Shown one piece after another: positions 55,305 through 64,000 of a stretch of DNA of 64,000 bases. The notes below the pieces were generated by a model that saw nothing but the letters and a program-made list of their open reading frames with translations, was not told where the DNA came from and ran no database searches. The stretch is from Methylobrevis albus. GTDB lineage: Bacteria > Pseudomonadota > Alphaproteobacteria > Rhizobiales > Pleomorphomonadaceae. Where the stretch lies: positions 1-64,000 of the forward strand of contig NZ_JADZLT010000042.1 in the NCBI RefSeq assembly GCF_015904235.1. The letters are read 5' to 3'. The position numbers and the translations under genes are program-made. How positions within the stretch are numbered: position 1 is the stretch's first letter; each line of letters begins with the position of its first letter.

Positions 55305-56237
55305 ATGACAACGCTCCTCCTCGCCGAACACGACAACGCGTCGCTGAAGGACGCCACCAACCGCGCGCTCACCGCCGCCCTCGCCCTCGGCGGCGACGTG
55401 CACGTGCTGGTCGCGGGCTCGGGCTGCGGGCCGGCCGCCGAGGCCGCCGCGAAACTCTCCGGCGTCGCCAAGGTGCTGGTCGCGGACGCGGACGGCTATG
55501 CGCACCAGCTCGCCGAGCCGGTGGCGGACCTCATCGCCTCGCTCGCCGGCGGTTACGACGCGATCGTCGCGCCGGCGACCTCGGCGGCGAAGAACACGCT
55601 GCCGCGCGTCGCGGCGCTGCTCGACGTGATGCAGGTCTCCGACATCACCGCCGTCGTCGCCCCCGACACCTTCGAGCGGCCGATCTACGCCGGCAACGCG
55701 ATCCAGACCGTCAAGGCGACCGACGCCAAGAAGGTGATCACGGTGCGCACCTCGACCTTCGCGGCGACGGGCGAGGGCGGCTCGGCCCCGGTCGAGACGG
55801 TGGCCGCCGTCGCCGACCCGGCGCTGTCGAGCTTCGTCGGCGAGGCGATCTCCGAGAACGACCGGCCGGAACTCACCTCGGCGAAGATCATCGTCTCGGG
55901 CGGTCGGGCACTCGGCTCGGCGGAGAAGTTCCAGCAGGTGGTGCTGCCGCTCGCCGACAGGCTCGGCGCCGCCGTCGGCGCCAGCCGCGCCGCGGTCGAC
56001 GCCGGCTACGCGCCGAACGACTGGCAGGTGGGCCAGACCGGCAAGGTGGTGGCGCCGGAGCTCTACATCGCGCTCGGCATCTCGGGCGCGATCCAGCATC
56101 TCGCCGGCATGAAGGATTCCAAGATCATCGTCGCGGTGAACAAGGACGACGAAGCGCCGATCTTCCAGGTCGCCGACTACGGCCTCGTCGGCGATATCTT
56201 CGAGCTGGTGCCGCAGATCGTCAAGGAACTCGGCTGA
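55305..56237 (+). CDS. etfA: Electron transfer flavoprotein alpha subunit
   Basis: A 310-residue FAD-binding subunit. The N-terminal half begins [21 protein letters not shown], and the C-terminal FAD domain has [57 protein letters not shown] and [21 protein letters not shown]. The gap to etfB is only 23 bp. Complete. Confidence 0.98.
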   Translation: MTTLLLAEHDNASLKDATNRALTAALALGGDVHVLVAGSGCGPAAEAAAKLSGVAKVLVADADGYAHQLAEPVADLIASLAGGYDAIVAPATSAAKNTLPRVAALLDVMQVSDITAVVAPDTFERPIYAGNAIQTVKATDAKKVITVRTSTFAATGEGGSAPVETVAAVADPALSSFVGEAISENDRPELTSAKIIVSGGRALGSAEKFQQVVLPLADRLGAAVGASRAAVDAGYAPNDWQVGQTGKVVAPELYIALGISGAIQHLAGMKDSKIIVAVNKDDEAPIFQVADYGLVGDIFELVPQIVKELG

Positions 56238-56370
56238 TCGCCGTCCGCCCCCGCGAAACGCCGGACATCCGGCGCCGCCTTCGCTATGCTGGCACCCTAC
56301 TGCCGCGGCGCGTTTCGCCCGGCGACAGCGCAACCCGGCTTCTGGCGCCGGCTAACCATGGTTGGACCTC

Positions 56371-57252
<882 letters not shown>

Positions 57253-57290
57253 CCGCTCTTCCGGCGCGGTGATGCCCGCGCCGGCTGCCG

Positions 57291-57575
57291 TCAGGCGCCG
57301 CGCTCGATCAGATGGGTCGAGACGCCATCCCGGTCAGTGCGGCCGAGGTAGACGTGGCCATTCTCATGACAGAAGTGGGGGAGATCGATCGCGGCGAGCG
57401 GATCGGTCGCCTCGACGGCGATCCGGGCACCCGGCGCCATCGTCTCCAGCGCCTTGCGGGCGCGCAGCACGGGCATGGGGCAGTGCAGGCCGCGCAGGTC
57501 GAGCACGACGGCGGGATCGGCGGCGGCGTCCTCTCGGCCGGTCATCGGGTCGATCGCTGAAACCTCGGTCGTCAT
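57291..57575 (-). CDS. TusA-family sulfurtransferase-like protein
   Basis: A 94-residue protein with the TusA/SirA signature LDLRGLHCPMPVLRARKAL (Cys-Pro-x-Pro), then IAVEATDPLAAIDLPHFCHENGH. The Cys is the persulfide carrier in TusA-type proteins used for tRNA thiolation or sulfur trafficking. A short, acidic N-terminal extension precedes it. It is convergent with hbd. Confidence 0.9.
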   Translation of the reverse strand: MTTEVSAIDPMTGREDAAADPAVVLDLRGLHCPMPVLRARKALETMAPGARIAVEATDPLAAIDLPHFCHENGHVYLGRTDRDGVSTHLIERGA

Positions 57576-57687
57576 CGCGGGAACGGTCCAGTGATGCGCG
57601 GTTCACCGCCGCGTCCTAGGCAATTAGCCCCAATCGCCCGGCGATTCCAGCCGCTTGCCGACCTCTTTCGGGGGGAGTGTCGCCGAC

Positions 57688-57840
57688 GCCCCGGCTTTTC
57701 CCTCGCCCTTCGAGACAGCCGCTGCGCGGCTTCCTCAGGGTGAGGGAAAAGGACAAGCCACCGCAGCGAAACGAGAACTCGCGAAGGCCTCATCCTGAGG
57801 AAGCCGCGCAGCGGCTGTCTCGAAGGACGAGGCCGGGTGC
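57688..57840. repeat. 153-bp palindromic repeat, copy 2
   Basis: Same ends and length as the copy at 34944-35096. Here both arms match fully: TTCGAGACAGCCGCTGCGCG at the left and its reverse complement on the right. Each arm has its own AGCCGC-TGC-GCGGCT hairpin. The gap 57576-57963 has no gene otherwise. Confidence 0.85.
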
Positions 57841-57963
57841 GTGCGCCGGCTACTCCCGCCGAGCCTGCCGCTCTCGCCGAGTCTGCCGCTCTCGCCGAGC
57901 TGAGGTGAAAACGATCTCTACCCGGCTGCGAAGATCTGAGCTCCGCCGACCCGACGCCGGATG

Positions 57964-58170
57964 TCAAAAACAGTTCATGATCCCGGTGATCAGGCGCTCG
58001 GCGAAGATCGTCTCGCCATGCTGCAGGTTGAGGGCGACGGCGGCGCCGCCGAGGGCGGCGAACACGGCGAGGCCGAGGCCGGCGACGAGGGCGCCGTGCC
58101 GTGCCGTCCGCCGCCTGCCGCCCTCTGCCGCCCGTATCGCCATGCCGCTGCCGTCCCCGGATGTCGTCAC
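57964..58170 (-). CDS. Small single-helix membrane protein after SCO
   Basis: About 68 residues from GTG 58170 (or 59 from ATG 58143). An arginine-rich N-terminus precedes one membrane helix (GALVAGLGLAVFAALGGAAVAL) and a conserved-looking ending, LQHGETIFAERLITGIMNCF, with a C-terminal Cys. It starts 10 bp after the SCO gene stop, so it is probably the third gene of the copper operon. Family not recognised. Confidence 0.5.
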   Translation of the reverse strand: MTTSGDGSGMAIRAAEGGRRRTARHGALVAGLGLAVFAALGGAAVALNLQHGETIFAERLITGIMNCF

Positions 58171-58180
58171 TCTGCCTGGC

Positions 58181-58786
58181 TCAGCTCGCCCCGACCAGAC
58201 GCTTCAGCTTGGCGAGCTGGACGTCGTTCGATTCGGTGAGGTCGATGGTGCCGCGGAAGTCGCCGTCGCTGCCGAACAGGTAGACCGCGGCGGTGTGGTC
58301 CATGGTGTAGTCCCCGCCCTCGAGCGGCACCTTGCGGCGGTGGGCGCGGTAGTCGGCGACCACCTTGGCGATCGCTTCCTCGCTGCCGGTCAGGCCGACG
58401 ATGCGGTTCGAGAACGAGGAGAGGTAGCTCTTCATCACCTCGGGCGTATCGCGCTCCGGGTCGACCGTGACGAAGGCGGCGACGATCGGGTCGCCGGCCG
58501 GGCCGAGCGCCTCGAAGTGCATCGAGAGGTCGGCCAGCGTCGTCGGGCAGATGTCCGGGCAGTGGGTGAAGCCGAAGAAGATCAGGTGCGGCCGGCCGGC
58601 GAACATCGCCTCGGTGGCCGGGGCGCCGTCCTGGTCGACGAGCTGGAACGGCCCGCCGATGGCCGCCTGGGTCTCCGCGGCCTGCTCGCGCAGCAGCACG
58701 GCGGCTGCCGTCACCGCGACGAGCACCGCGACGGTGGCCCAGAGCACGATCCGGACGATGCGCAGTCCGCTGGTGGCCCGGCTCAT
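58181..58786 (-). CDS. SCO-family copper chaperone/thioredoxin-like protein
   Basis: A 201-residue membrane-anchored thioredoxin-fold protein. An N-terminal helix (RIVLWATVAVLVAVTAAAVLL) is followed by FQLVDQDGAP, the CPDICPTTL copper motif (CxxxC) and the late GGDYTMDHTAAVYL, where the His ligand lies. SCO proteins load the CuA centre of cytochrome c oxidase. Start overlaps the PCuAC gene stop by 4 bases. Confidence 0.93.
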   Translation of the reverse strand: MSRATSGLRIVRIVLWATVAVLVAVTAAAVLLREQAAETQAAIGGPFQLVDQDGAPATEAMFAGRPHLIFFGFTHCPDICPTTLADLSMHFEALGPAGDPIVAAFVTVDPERDTPEVMKSYLSSFSNRIVGLTGSEEAIAKVVADYRAHRRKVPLEGGDYTMDHTAAVYLFGSDGDFRGTIDLTESNDVQLAKLKRLVGAS

Positions 58787-59352
58787 TTCGCGATCACCCG
58801 CATGGTGCCGATGTCCCAGACCACGACGTCGACCACGGCGGTGGTGCCGTCGGAGAAGCCGAGCGTCAGCGGGAAGGTCGAGCCCGGCCGCAGCGGCGTC
58901 GTCAGATTGTGCAGCATCACGTTGAACGAGCCGGGCCTGAGGTCGACGCTGTCACCGGCGGCGACCGCAATGCCGCCCTCGACGATGACCGGGCGGACGA
59001 CGCCGTCGACGACCGGCATGTGGCGCAGGGTCGCCGATTGGGCGACGGGAGTCTCGGCCGTGACCAGCCGGACTTCGCTGTCGCCGGTGTTGCGGATCAG
59101 GAAGTACGCGCCGCCGACGCGCGAGCCGGCGAGGCTGGCGCGGGCCCAGGGGCCGACGATCTCGATCGCGCCGAAGCGGGAGACCGGCGCCTCGACCGGC
59201 ACCTCGGCGATGTCGCCGCGCATGGTCGGCATCGCGGTGGTCGGCCGCTGCGGTGCGGGGGTCGCCGCGGGCTCTTCGGCGCGGGCCGGCTGGGCTGCCG
59301 CGAGGGCCAGGAGCAGGGCGGCGCTCGTGATGGAAAGCGTGGTGCGGATCAT
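58783..59352 (-). CDS. PCu(A)C-like periplasmic protein with degenerate copper site
   Basis: A 189-residue secreted protein: signal peptide MIRTTLSITSAALLLALAAA, a proline-rich linker and a cupredoxin-like PCuAC domain (IVGPWARASLAG at the start). The canonical copper ligands are two His and two Met. By my alignment, the first His is Arg (LRHMP, with a His shifted by one), the second Met (in the MxM stretch) is Pro (VVRPV), the second His is Asn (GSFNVML) and only the last Met remains. It may thus not bind Cu(I) classically. Coupled to SCO. Confidence 0.85.
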   Translation of the reverse strand: MIRTTLSITSAALLLALAAAQPARAEEPAATPAPQRPTTAMPTMRGDIAEVPVEAPVSRFGAIEIVGPWARASLAGSRVGGAYFLIRNTGDSEVRLVTAETPVAQSATLRHMPVVDGVVRPVIVEGGIAVAAGDSVDLRPGSFNVMLHNLTTPLRPGSTFPLTLGFSDGTTAVVDVVVWDIGTMRVIAK

Positions 59353-59509
59353 GGCGTCCGTTCTCGTTGCGGGCGGCGGTCGGCCGGACCCTGCCGGCGC
59401 CGGGGCGCGGCCGCGATGGGACCGGCGCCGGCCGACGGGCCCTTATCTAGTCGCTTCCCCGGGCGACGGAAACCCCCGGCGGACGCCGGCCAATCGCCGC
59501 AGACGGTGC

Positions 59510-60037
59510 TCAGGCGCGGCGCAGGTTGCGGGCGCCGACGAAGGCGAGCACGGCGACGGTCGCCGAGGCGACGACGTTCCAGCCGGCAAAGGACAGGCCG
59601 AACAGGCGGAAGCTCGCCTCGGTGCAGGAGACGAGGCGGGTGGAGCGGATCTGGCCGAGCAGGTCGTCCGCCGAGGCGGGCGGCAGCATGCCGCCGCCGC
59701 AGTCGCTCGGGCCGGGCCAGAAGCCCCACTCGGCGCCGGCGTGGTAGCCGCCGAGCGCGAAGCCGGCGGCGAAGATGGCGCCGGAGAGCAGCAGCAGGCC
59801 GCGGGCAAAACCGCGCAACCGGCCGTTCGCGGCGAGCCAGAGCCCGAGAGCCAGCGGCGGCAGGCCGAGGTAATAGGGGATGCGCTCCTGATAGCAGAGC
59901 TGGCACGGCAGGTAGCCGCCGATGAGCTGGAAGCCCCAGGCGGCGAGAATGGCGCCGAGTCCGATGGCGAAGGCGAGCGCGGCGGCGGCGATCGCCCCGG
60001 TCGCGTGATGGTCCCGTGTCCCGAGGTCGCTGCTCAT
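59510..60037 (-). CDS. dsbB: Disulfide bond formation protein DsbB
   Basis: A 175-residue membrane protein with four helices. The first periplasmic CQLC pair is in YLPCQLCYQERIPYY, and the second pair in the long loop is PSDCGGGMLPP and VSCTEASF. DsbB passes electrons from DsbA to quinones. Start ATG 60037 chosen; an ATG at 60055 would add six residues. Confidence 0.92.
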   Translation of the reverse strand: MSSDLGTRDHHATGAIAAAALAFAIGLGAILAAWGFQLIGGYLPCQLCYQERIPYYLGLPPLALGLWLAANGRLRGFARGLLLLSGAIFAAGFALGGYHAGAEWGFWPGPSDCGGGMLPPASADDLLGQIRSTRLVSCTEASFRLFGLSFAGWNVVASATVAVLAFVGARNLRRA

Positions 60038-60214
60038 CGATCCTGCCCCCCGCATGTCGATCGTCGTGCCCGGTCCGCCGCCATCGAGCTCTCCCCGCAG
60101 AACGTCGATAATGCATGCACGGCGCCGACCGCAAGCGTTCGTCGCGGTGAGCCCTTACGGGATGGCCGCGGTGAAGGCGGCGCTGGAGGGGTGATTGCAG
60201 CTGAGGAGAAGATC

Positions 60215-60350
60215 GTTGCCTCGAACGGACCGCGACAGGCGCGTGATTTGGGGGCTCGCGCCGCGCGGAAGCCCGACCCGGTACACGGCTCCGGGGGGCT
60301 GGGGGGCTGGAAAATCCAGAGCCAATCCGAGCCGGGCCGTCCGAGGCAAC
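60215..60350. ncRNA. Candidate structured RNA, unassigned
   Basis: In the 444-bp gap 60038-60481 a long hairpin closes with GTTGCCTCGAACGGACCG (60215-60232) against CGGGCCGTCCGAGGCAAC (60333-60350), 16 of 18 paired. Inside are GGGCT/AGCCC and CTGG-AAAAT-CCAG stems. Overall size and rod shape resemble 6S-type RNA, but I can confirm neither identity nor strand; a DNA-level palindrome is possible. Confidence 0.3.
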
Positions 60351-60481
60351 GAGAGGGATGATCGGGGGGCAGGATGGTCCCGGTTGGGCCGAATGGGGGC
60401 GAAACTATGAATTTTCCACTCGCCAATCCCGGGTGCAACCGGACCCGTCCGCAAGGTGGCGAACCGCCGGTGATGCCGCCG

Positions 60482-60925
60482 CTACGGCGCCGGACACCAG
60501 GGCGCGCGGCTGCCGCCGGCGTAGGTGCGGGCGAGGCCGGCGCCGAGCAGGGCGCCCGCCACGGAGGTGCCCGTCGCGGTGGCGACGTCGGCGAGCACCC
60601 GGCCGGCATACTTGTCGCCGGCGACCGCCGTCAGCGTGATCGGCGCGTCGCCGATGGTAGCGGCGAGGCCGATCGCGGCGCGGTCGGCGGCGCGGCGCTC
60701 CTCGGCGCAGGCGGAGCGCTTCTCCGGCGCGTCGATGCCACGGATGCGGACGGCGACCGTCACTTCGGTGCCGAGCCAGACCTTGGCGCGAACGAGCAGC
60801 GTGTCGCCGTCGATCACGCGCACCACGTCGGCGGCGAGCGGCCCCTCGATCCGCTCGGCGGCGGGGGCCGGCGCGGCGGCAAGGCAGGTGAGGGCGACGA
60901 CCAGCGTCCGGAGCATGAAACCCAT
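60482..60925 (-). CDS. Secreted thermonuclease (SNase)-fold protein
   Basis: About 147 residues with signal peptide MLRTLVVALTCLAAAPAPAA and a small nuclease-like barrel: VVRVIDGDTLLVRA, VRIRGIDAPEK (the Arg and Asp of the SNase active site), KYAGRVLADV and a final GAGLARTYAGG. Active-site residues seem present (Asp in DGDT, Arg in RIRG, Glu in RSACAEERR region). Many such proteins have no shown nuclease activity. Start uncertain between ATG 60925 and 60916. Confidence 0.85.
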   Translation of the reverse strand: MGFMLRTLVVALTCLAAAPAPAAERIEGPLAADVVRVIDGDTLLVRAKVWLGTEVTVAVRIRGIDAPEKRSACAEERRAADRAAIGLAATIGDAPITLTAVAGDKYAGRVLADVATATGTSVAGALLGAGLARTYAGGSRAPWCPAP

Positions 60926-61082
60926 TCCCGAATCGGGCCGGCGCAGCCTCACGCCGGCGGAATGAATTCCTATAGCTCGGAATAAATGAACAAATCAAGA
61001 ACGGGAAGCGCGCCGACTCAATTTAAGGAATAAGTCAGGCCAGCATGCAATCTTTGCGGGTCGTTTGCGGCCCGCGTTTCAC

Positions 61083-62429
61083 TCAGGACGAGAGGCGGAG
61101 GTTGAGGATCTGGCGGGCGATCTCGAGATAGGCCGCGAGCAGGTCCTCGCCATCCTTGGCATCGAAGAAGGCGAGACGGCCGTCGACGTAGGAGGCGCAG
61201 GCCTGCAGGGTCTGCTTGGCGGCGGCGCCTTCGGCCCCGGTGAGGTCGAAGCCGACCGTATAGACGGTGATGCCGTCGTTCTTCATCGAGGTGCACAGGG
61301 CCACGGCGGCGTCCGCCGAGCGCTTCGCCTGCTGGTGCACCGCGTCGGCGTAGCTGCGGCGGCCCGGGTCGATGTCGTAGAAGGTGTTGTACTGGCCGTC
61401 GGTCATCAGGATGGCGATCTTCTTCGTCATCGCGCCGCCGTAGCCGGCCGGGCTGCTCTCGCTCGGCCAGATGCCGCTCCAGCTCGGCGACAGCAGGTAG
61501 CGGGCCCAGGCGGTGCCGATGTGGCCGGCGGTATAGCCGCCGACGGGCAGGTTCGAGAGGCCGCGCAGCAGCGTGTCGCGGTCGTCGGTGAGCGGCTGCA
61601 CGGTCTTCGACAGGCAATAGAAGGAGCGGCCCATGCGGTCGACCGGGGCGAGCGGCATGGCGGCGACCGGGCCGGCGTAGAAGCGCGGCGCCTTGTCGGA
61701 GGCGGCGTCGGCACCGGTGCGCTCGACGACGCAGTCGGTCGCCGGGTTGCGCACGCCGGTCACGGCGGTGAGGAAGCGGCCGGGATTGACGCCCTCGCTG
61801 AACGGCGCGAGCCCGATGCGGACCTTGCCGTTGGCGTTGGTGCCGGCGGGGAGCAGCGTGTCGACGAGGGCTTTGGCGGCGTCCTCGAGGTCGCGCACCT
61901 TCGGCCGGCCGACGCTCCAGTTGCGGCCGGGATGGTCGCCCATCGATCCGGTGAGGTCGAGCATCATCGAGATCTCGACGACCGAGCCGTCGATCGCGGC
62001 GACCGAGGTGGCGCCGACGTCGATGGTCTCGATGCCGGCGATGCCCATGAAGGCGGTCGGCAGCCGCGAGGCGGCGGTGACGGCGACGGTCGACGAGGCG
62101 GTGTCGGGCACGACGCTGAAGGAGACGGTCTCGATCAGCTCCGAGCGGCCGGCCGAGAAGTTCGCGGCATATTGCTGGCGGGCGATGGCGACGATCCGGT
62201 CGATGTTCTTCTCGCCGGCCGACATCTCGCGCGCCGCGGCGAGCGAGGCGCTGTCGAGCGCCGTCGTCATCTGGCCGCGCACCCGGGTCGCCTGGCCGAA
62301 GTCGATGGCGACGCCGGTCGCCAGCATGGCGGCGGTCAGGGTGCCGGCGAAGATCATGGCCATGCCGCCGCGACGGTCGCGGCCGAACCGCTCGAGCCGC
62401 TCGATGAAAGTGCTGCTAGCCAGTGCCAT
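61083..62429 (-). CDS. TadG-like pilus assembly protein with VWA domain
   Basis: A 448-residue protein. The N-terminal DRRGGMAMIFAGTLTAAMLATGVAIDFGQATRVRGQMTTALDSASLAAAR is the TadE/TadG pseudopilin-like helix with following conserved Asp. A von Willebrand A domain follows, MIDAS motif DLTGSM, with IGLAPFS, MTDGQYNT and VYTVGFDL. TadG-type proteins assist Flp pilus assembly at the outer membrane. No other tad gene is in the window, so it is an orphan copy. Part of a common Hyphomicrobiales group. Confidence 0.88.
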   Translation of the reverse strand: MALASSTFIERLERFGRDRRGGMAMIFAGTLTAAMLATGVAIDFGQATRVRGQMTTALDSASLAAAREMSAGEKNIDRIVAIARQQYAANFSAGRSELIETVSFSVVPDTASSTVAVTAASRLPTAFMGIAGIETIDVGATSVAAIDGSVVEISMMLDLTGSMGDHPGRNWSVGRPKVRDLEDAAKALVDTLLPAGTNANGKVRIGLAPFSEGVNPGRFLTAVTGVRNPATDCVVERTGADAASDKAPRFYAGPVAAMPLAPVDRMGRSFYCLSKTVQPLTDDRDTLLRGLSNLPVGGYTAGHIGTAWARYLLSPSWSGIWPSESSPAGYGGAMTKKIAILMTDGQYNTFYDIDPGRRSYADAVHQQAKRSADAAVALCTSMKNDGITVYTVGFDLTGAEGAAAKQTLQACASYVDGRLAFFDAKDGEDLLAAYLEIARQILNLRLSS

Positions 62430-62737
62430 CCCGGTGCTCCCGTCACGGACGTCGACTTGTTCTGCCGGCTGATTGGCAGGAGTCGTGCCGGAGCGGGGCG
62501 CAGTACGGCGGCGGCGGGCGGCGGGCGGTTAAGTGGTTGCATGCGTTTGATGCAGCGCAGCGCAGGATTAACGGCGGCGTGCGCGGGGCGGGGGTCGTTT
62601 ACCGCGGCTTAACCATGCGGGGTCCGGAGCCGCACAGGCCGGACGGCGTCGGCGCGTGCGGCGTCCCGGAACGGCACAGGCGGAGCCAGGCGATCGGGGC
62701 GGCCCGGGCAGCGGCGTTCGCCGCCCGTTTCCGCCCG
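62430..62737. other. Intergenic region, 308 bp
   Basis: Upstream of the TadG-like gene. GC-rich with short G/C-only stretches (GGCGGCGGGCGGCGGGCGG near 62509); AT-poor and without a clear promoter or gene. Confidence 0.4.
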
Positions 62738-63001
62738 TCAGAAGTCGCTGATGATCCCCTTCACTTCCCAGTCGCCGTAGCGCACCGGCTCGGGCCCGCC
62801 GCGGCCGTTGACCTCCGGCGGCAGGGGCGTGCGGGCGGCGTCCGCGGCGCGGCGGCGTTCCTCCGCTTCGGCGAGGGCGCGCCGGGCGGCGTCGCTGAGC
62901 ACGCGCGGCGGCGGCTCGGGTACCGTGTCCGGCATGGCGTCGGCGGCCGGCGGCAGGTCCGGCGCGGCGGCGTTGGGGTCGTCTGGGGTCACGCCGTTCA
63001 T
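62738..63001 (-). CDS. DUF1674 protein, succinate dehydrogenase assembly factor 4 homologue
   Basis: An 87-residue protein, disordered for 55 residues (proline/alanine/arginine-rich), ending with the diagnostic [25 protein letters not shown]. This C-terminal motif defines the SDHAF4/DUF1674 family, which binds and stabilises flavinylated SdhA during complex II assembly. ATG 63001 chosen because the N-terminus then begins MNGVTPDD. In this order it stands opposite htpX, as here. Confidence 0.92.
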   Translation of the reverse strand: MNGVTPDDPNAAAPDLPPAADAMPDTVPEPPPRVLSDAARRALAEAEERRRAADAARTPLPPEVNGRGGPEPVRYGDWEVKGIISDF

Positions 63002-63239
63002 CCTCGTTCGCGGGCACTGTTCGCCGGGTTCTTCGCTGGCGTCTTCGCTGGCCCGGCCTTGCGGCCGGCACGGGCGATCCGGGCGGCCCCGTCGGCGGAC
63101 GCGGGCGCCTGTCCTTGCCGCGCGCGACCGCAATACCCATCATATTGGTCGTTCCCGCGCGTGTGGGAAGCCCCGCCGGCGTGACCGCCGCCGGACGGGC
63201 CATGGATGCCGCGGTCAGGCGCAAGGGTCAACGACTGCG

Positions 63240-64000
63240 ATGAACGTTGTGAAGACCGGTATTCTGCTCGCGGGCATGACCGCGCTGTTCATGGGCGTCG
63301 GCTTCATGATCGGCGGGCAGGGCGGCATGATGGTCGCGCTCGCCGTCGCCGCGGCGATGAACCTCTTCAGCTACTGGAACTCCGACCGCATGGTGCTCTC
63401 CATGCACGGCGCCCGCCAGGTCGACCGCCGCAGCGCACCGGAGCTCGTCGAGATGATCGAGGCGCTGTCGGCGCGCGCCGGGCTGCCGGTGCCGAAGGTC
63501 TACATCATCGACAACCCGCAGCCGAACGCGTTCGCCACCGGCCGCAACCCGCAGAACGCCGCCGTCGCCGCGACGACCGGCCTGCTCGCGACCCTCAACC
63601 GCGAGGAGATCGCCGGCGTGATGGCGCACGAGCTCGCCCACATCAAGAACCGCGACACGCTGATCATGACGGTGACGGCGACGATCGCCGGCGCGGTGTC
63701 GATGCTGGCGAACTTCGGCCTGTTCTTCGGCGGTAACCGCGACAACAACAACCCGCTCGGCTTCGTCGGCGTGCTGGTGACGATGATCGTCGCGCCGCTC
63801 GCCGCGATGCTGGTGCAGACGGCGATCTCGCGCACCCGCGAATATTCCGCCGACCGGCTAGGCGCCGAGATCTGCGGCGATCCGGCCTGGCTCGCCTCGG
63901 CGCTCGGCAAGATCGCCGGGGGCGTGCGGCGCACGGAGAACCGCACCGCGGAGGCGAACCCCGCCTCGGCGCATCTCTTCATCATCAACCCGCTGTCGGG
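63240..64000 (+). CDS. htpX: Protease HtpX (3' partial)
   Basis: At least 253 residues; the frame runs off the window. HtpX is an inner-membrane zinc metalloprotease in heat and membrane-protein quality control. Two N-terminal helices ([19 protein letters not shown] and [17 protein letters not shown]) precede [18 protein letters not shown] and the zinc site [10 protein letters not shown]; the third zinc ligand Glu is in [13 protein letters not shown]. The ATG at 63240 gives the standard N-terminus; only a weak GCAAGGGTC Shine-Dalgarno. Confidence 0.97.
   Translation, partial: MNVVKTGILLAGMTALFMGVGFMIGGQGGMMVALAVAAAMNLFSYWNSDRMVLSMHGARQVDRRSAPELVEMIEALSARAGLPVPKVYIIDNPQPNAFATGRNPQNAAVAATTGLLATLNREEIAGVMAHELAHIKNRDTLIMTVTATIAGAVSMLANFGLFFGGNRDNNNPLGFVGVLVTMIVAPLAAMLVQTAISRTREYSADRLGAEICGDPAWLASALGKIAGGVRRTENRTAEANPASAHLFIINPLS

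Noticed and set aside
60155..60454. 99-codon minus-strand frame over the candidate RNA
   Set aside because: Proline/arginine-rich with no domain; the region is better explained by its inverted-repeat structure.

Overview
The window is a GC-rich chromosomal segment with very dense coding, many 4-base ATGA/GTGA gene overlaps and few mobile sequences. Gene content and local gene order point to an alphaproteobacterium of the order Hyphomicrobiales (Rhizobiales): a GlpV/DUF2160 glycerol transporter end, ftsX-ftsE opposite a zinc-ribbon/hpt/response-regulator block, twin-TM/cobalamin adenosyltransferase/etfB/etfA/3-hydroxybutyryl-CoA dehydrogenase, and DUF1674 (SdhAF4) opposite htpX. The family cannot be fixed from the sequence alone.

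Layout. 1-4 kb: end of a glycerol uptake operon and glpK. 4-11 kb: an ArsR regulator with a BigR/SqrR-type cysteine pair, a glutamine amidotransferase-like protein, an HD-GYP protein, a BadF-type sugar kinase with TerB, a UPF0303 protein, an inositol-phosphatase-family enzyme, a PaiB-like flavoprotein, then tRNA-Gly(GCC) with its own promoter and terminator. 11-18 kb: a minus-strand run (anti-sigma factor, TTC38-like protein, membrane protein, thiamine-diphosphate enzyme, OpgC acyltransferase, esterase) facing a divergent ECF sigma factor.

18-25.5 kb holds the most interesting system. A sigma-54 (-24/-12) promoter stands directly before a guanidine-I (ykkC) riboswitch, a short leader ORF, two DUF1989 proteins (carboxyguanidine deiminase subunits, formerly urea-amidolyase-associated proteins 1 and 2), a biotin-dependent urea/guanidine carboxylase and allophanate hydrolase. 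This reads as a guanidine assimilation operon with layered nitrogen (sigma-54) and guanidine (riboswitch) control; the large carboxylase is probably a guanidine carboxylase rather than a urea carboxylase. A HerA-like ATPase is transcribed away from it.

27-39 kb: envelope and division genes (DUF2125, gamma-glutamylcyclotransferase, PlsC, YdcF, FtsX/FtsE), then the zinc-ribbon protein, hpt, a CpdR-like regulator, a YjfB-like protein, a CobW GTPase with a His-rich stretch, an SRPBCC protein and a DacF-type carboxypeptidase. 39-48 kb: a complete urease cluster in the order D, A, B, C, E, F, G, split by extra genes: a DUF1272 protein, a lipoprotein coupled to ureB, a VapBC-type toxin-antitoxin pair behind a 17-bp inverted repeat, a DUF6980 protein, a glutathione transferase and an opposite-strand pair of secreted/membrane proteins. 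The window therefore encodes two separate routes that release ammonia from urea/guanidine-type nitrogen.

48-57.6 kb: LysR regulator and tautomerase, AEC transporter, a cysteine-free GluQRS, a DNA glycosylase, a carboxylesterase, the cobalamin adenosyltransferase/electron-transfer-flavoprotein block and a TusA-like protein. 57.6-64 kb: a copper/thiol operon (a PCuAC protein that has lost most copper ligands, SCO, a small membrane protein), DsbB, a candidate structured RNA, a secreted nuclease-fold protein, a TadG-like VWA protein, SdhAF4 and the start of htpX. Three families of palindromic intergenic repeats are scattered through the window; one is present as two 153-bp copies.
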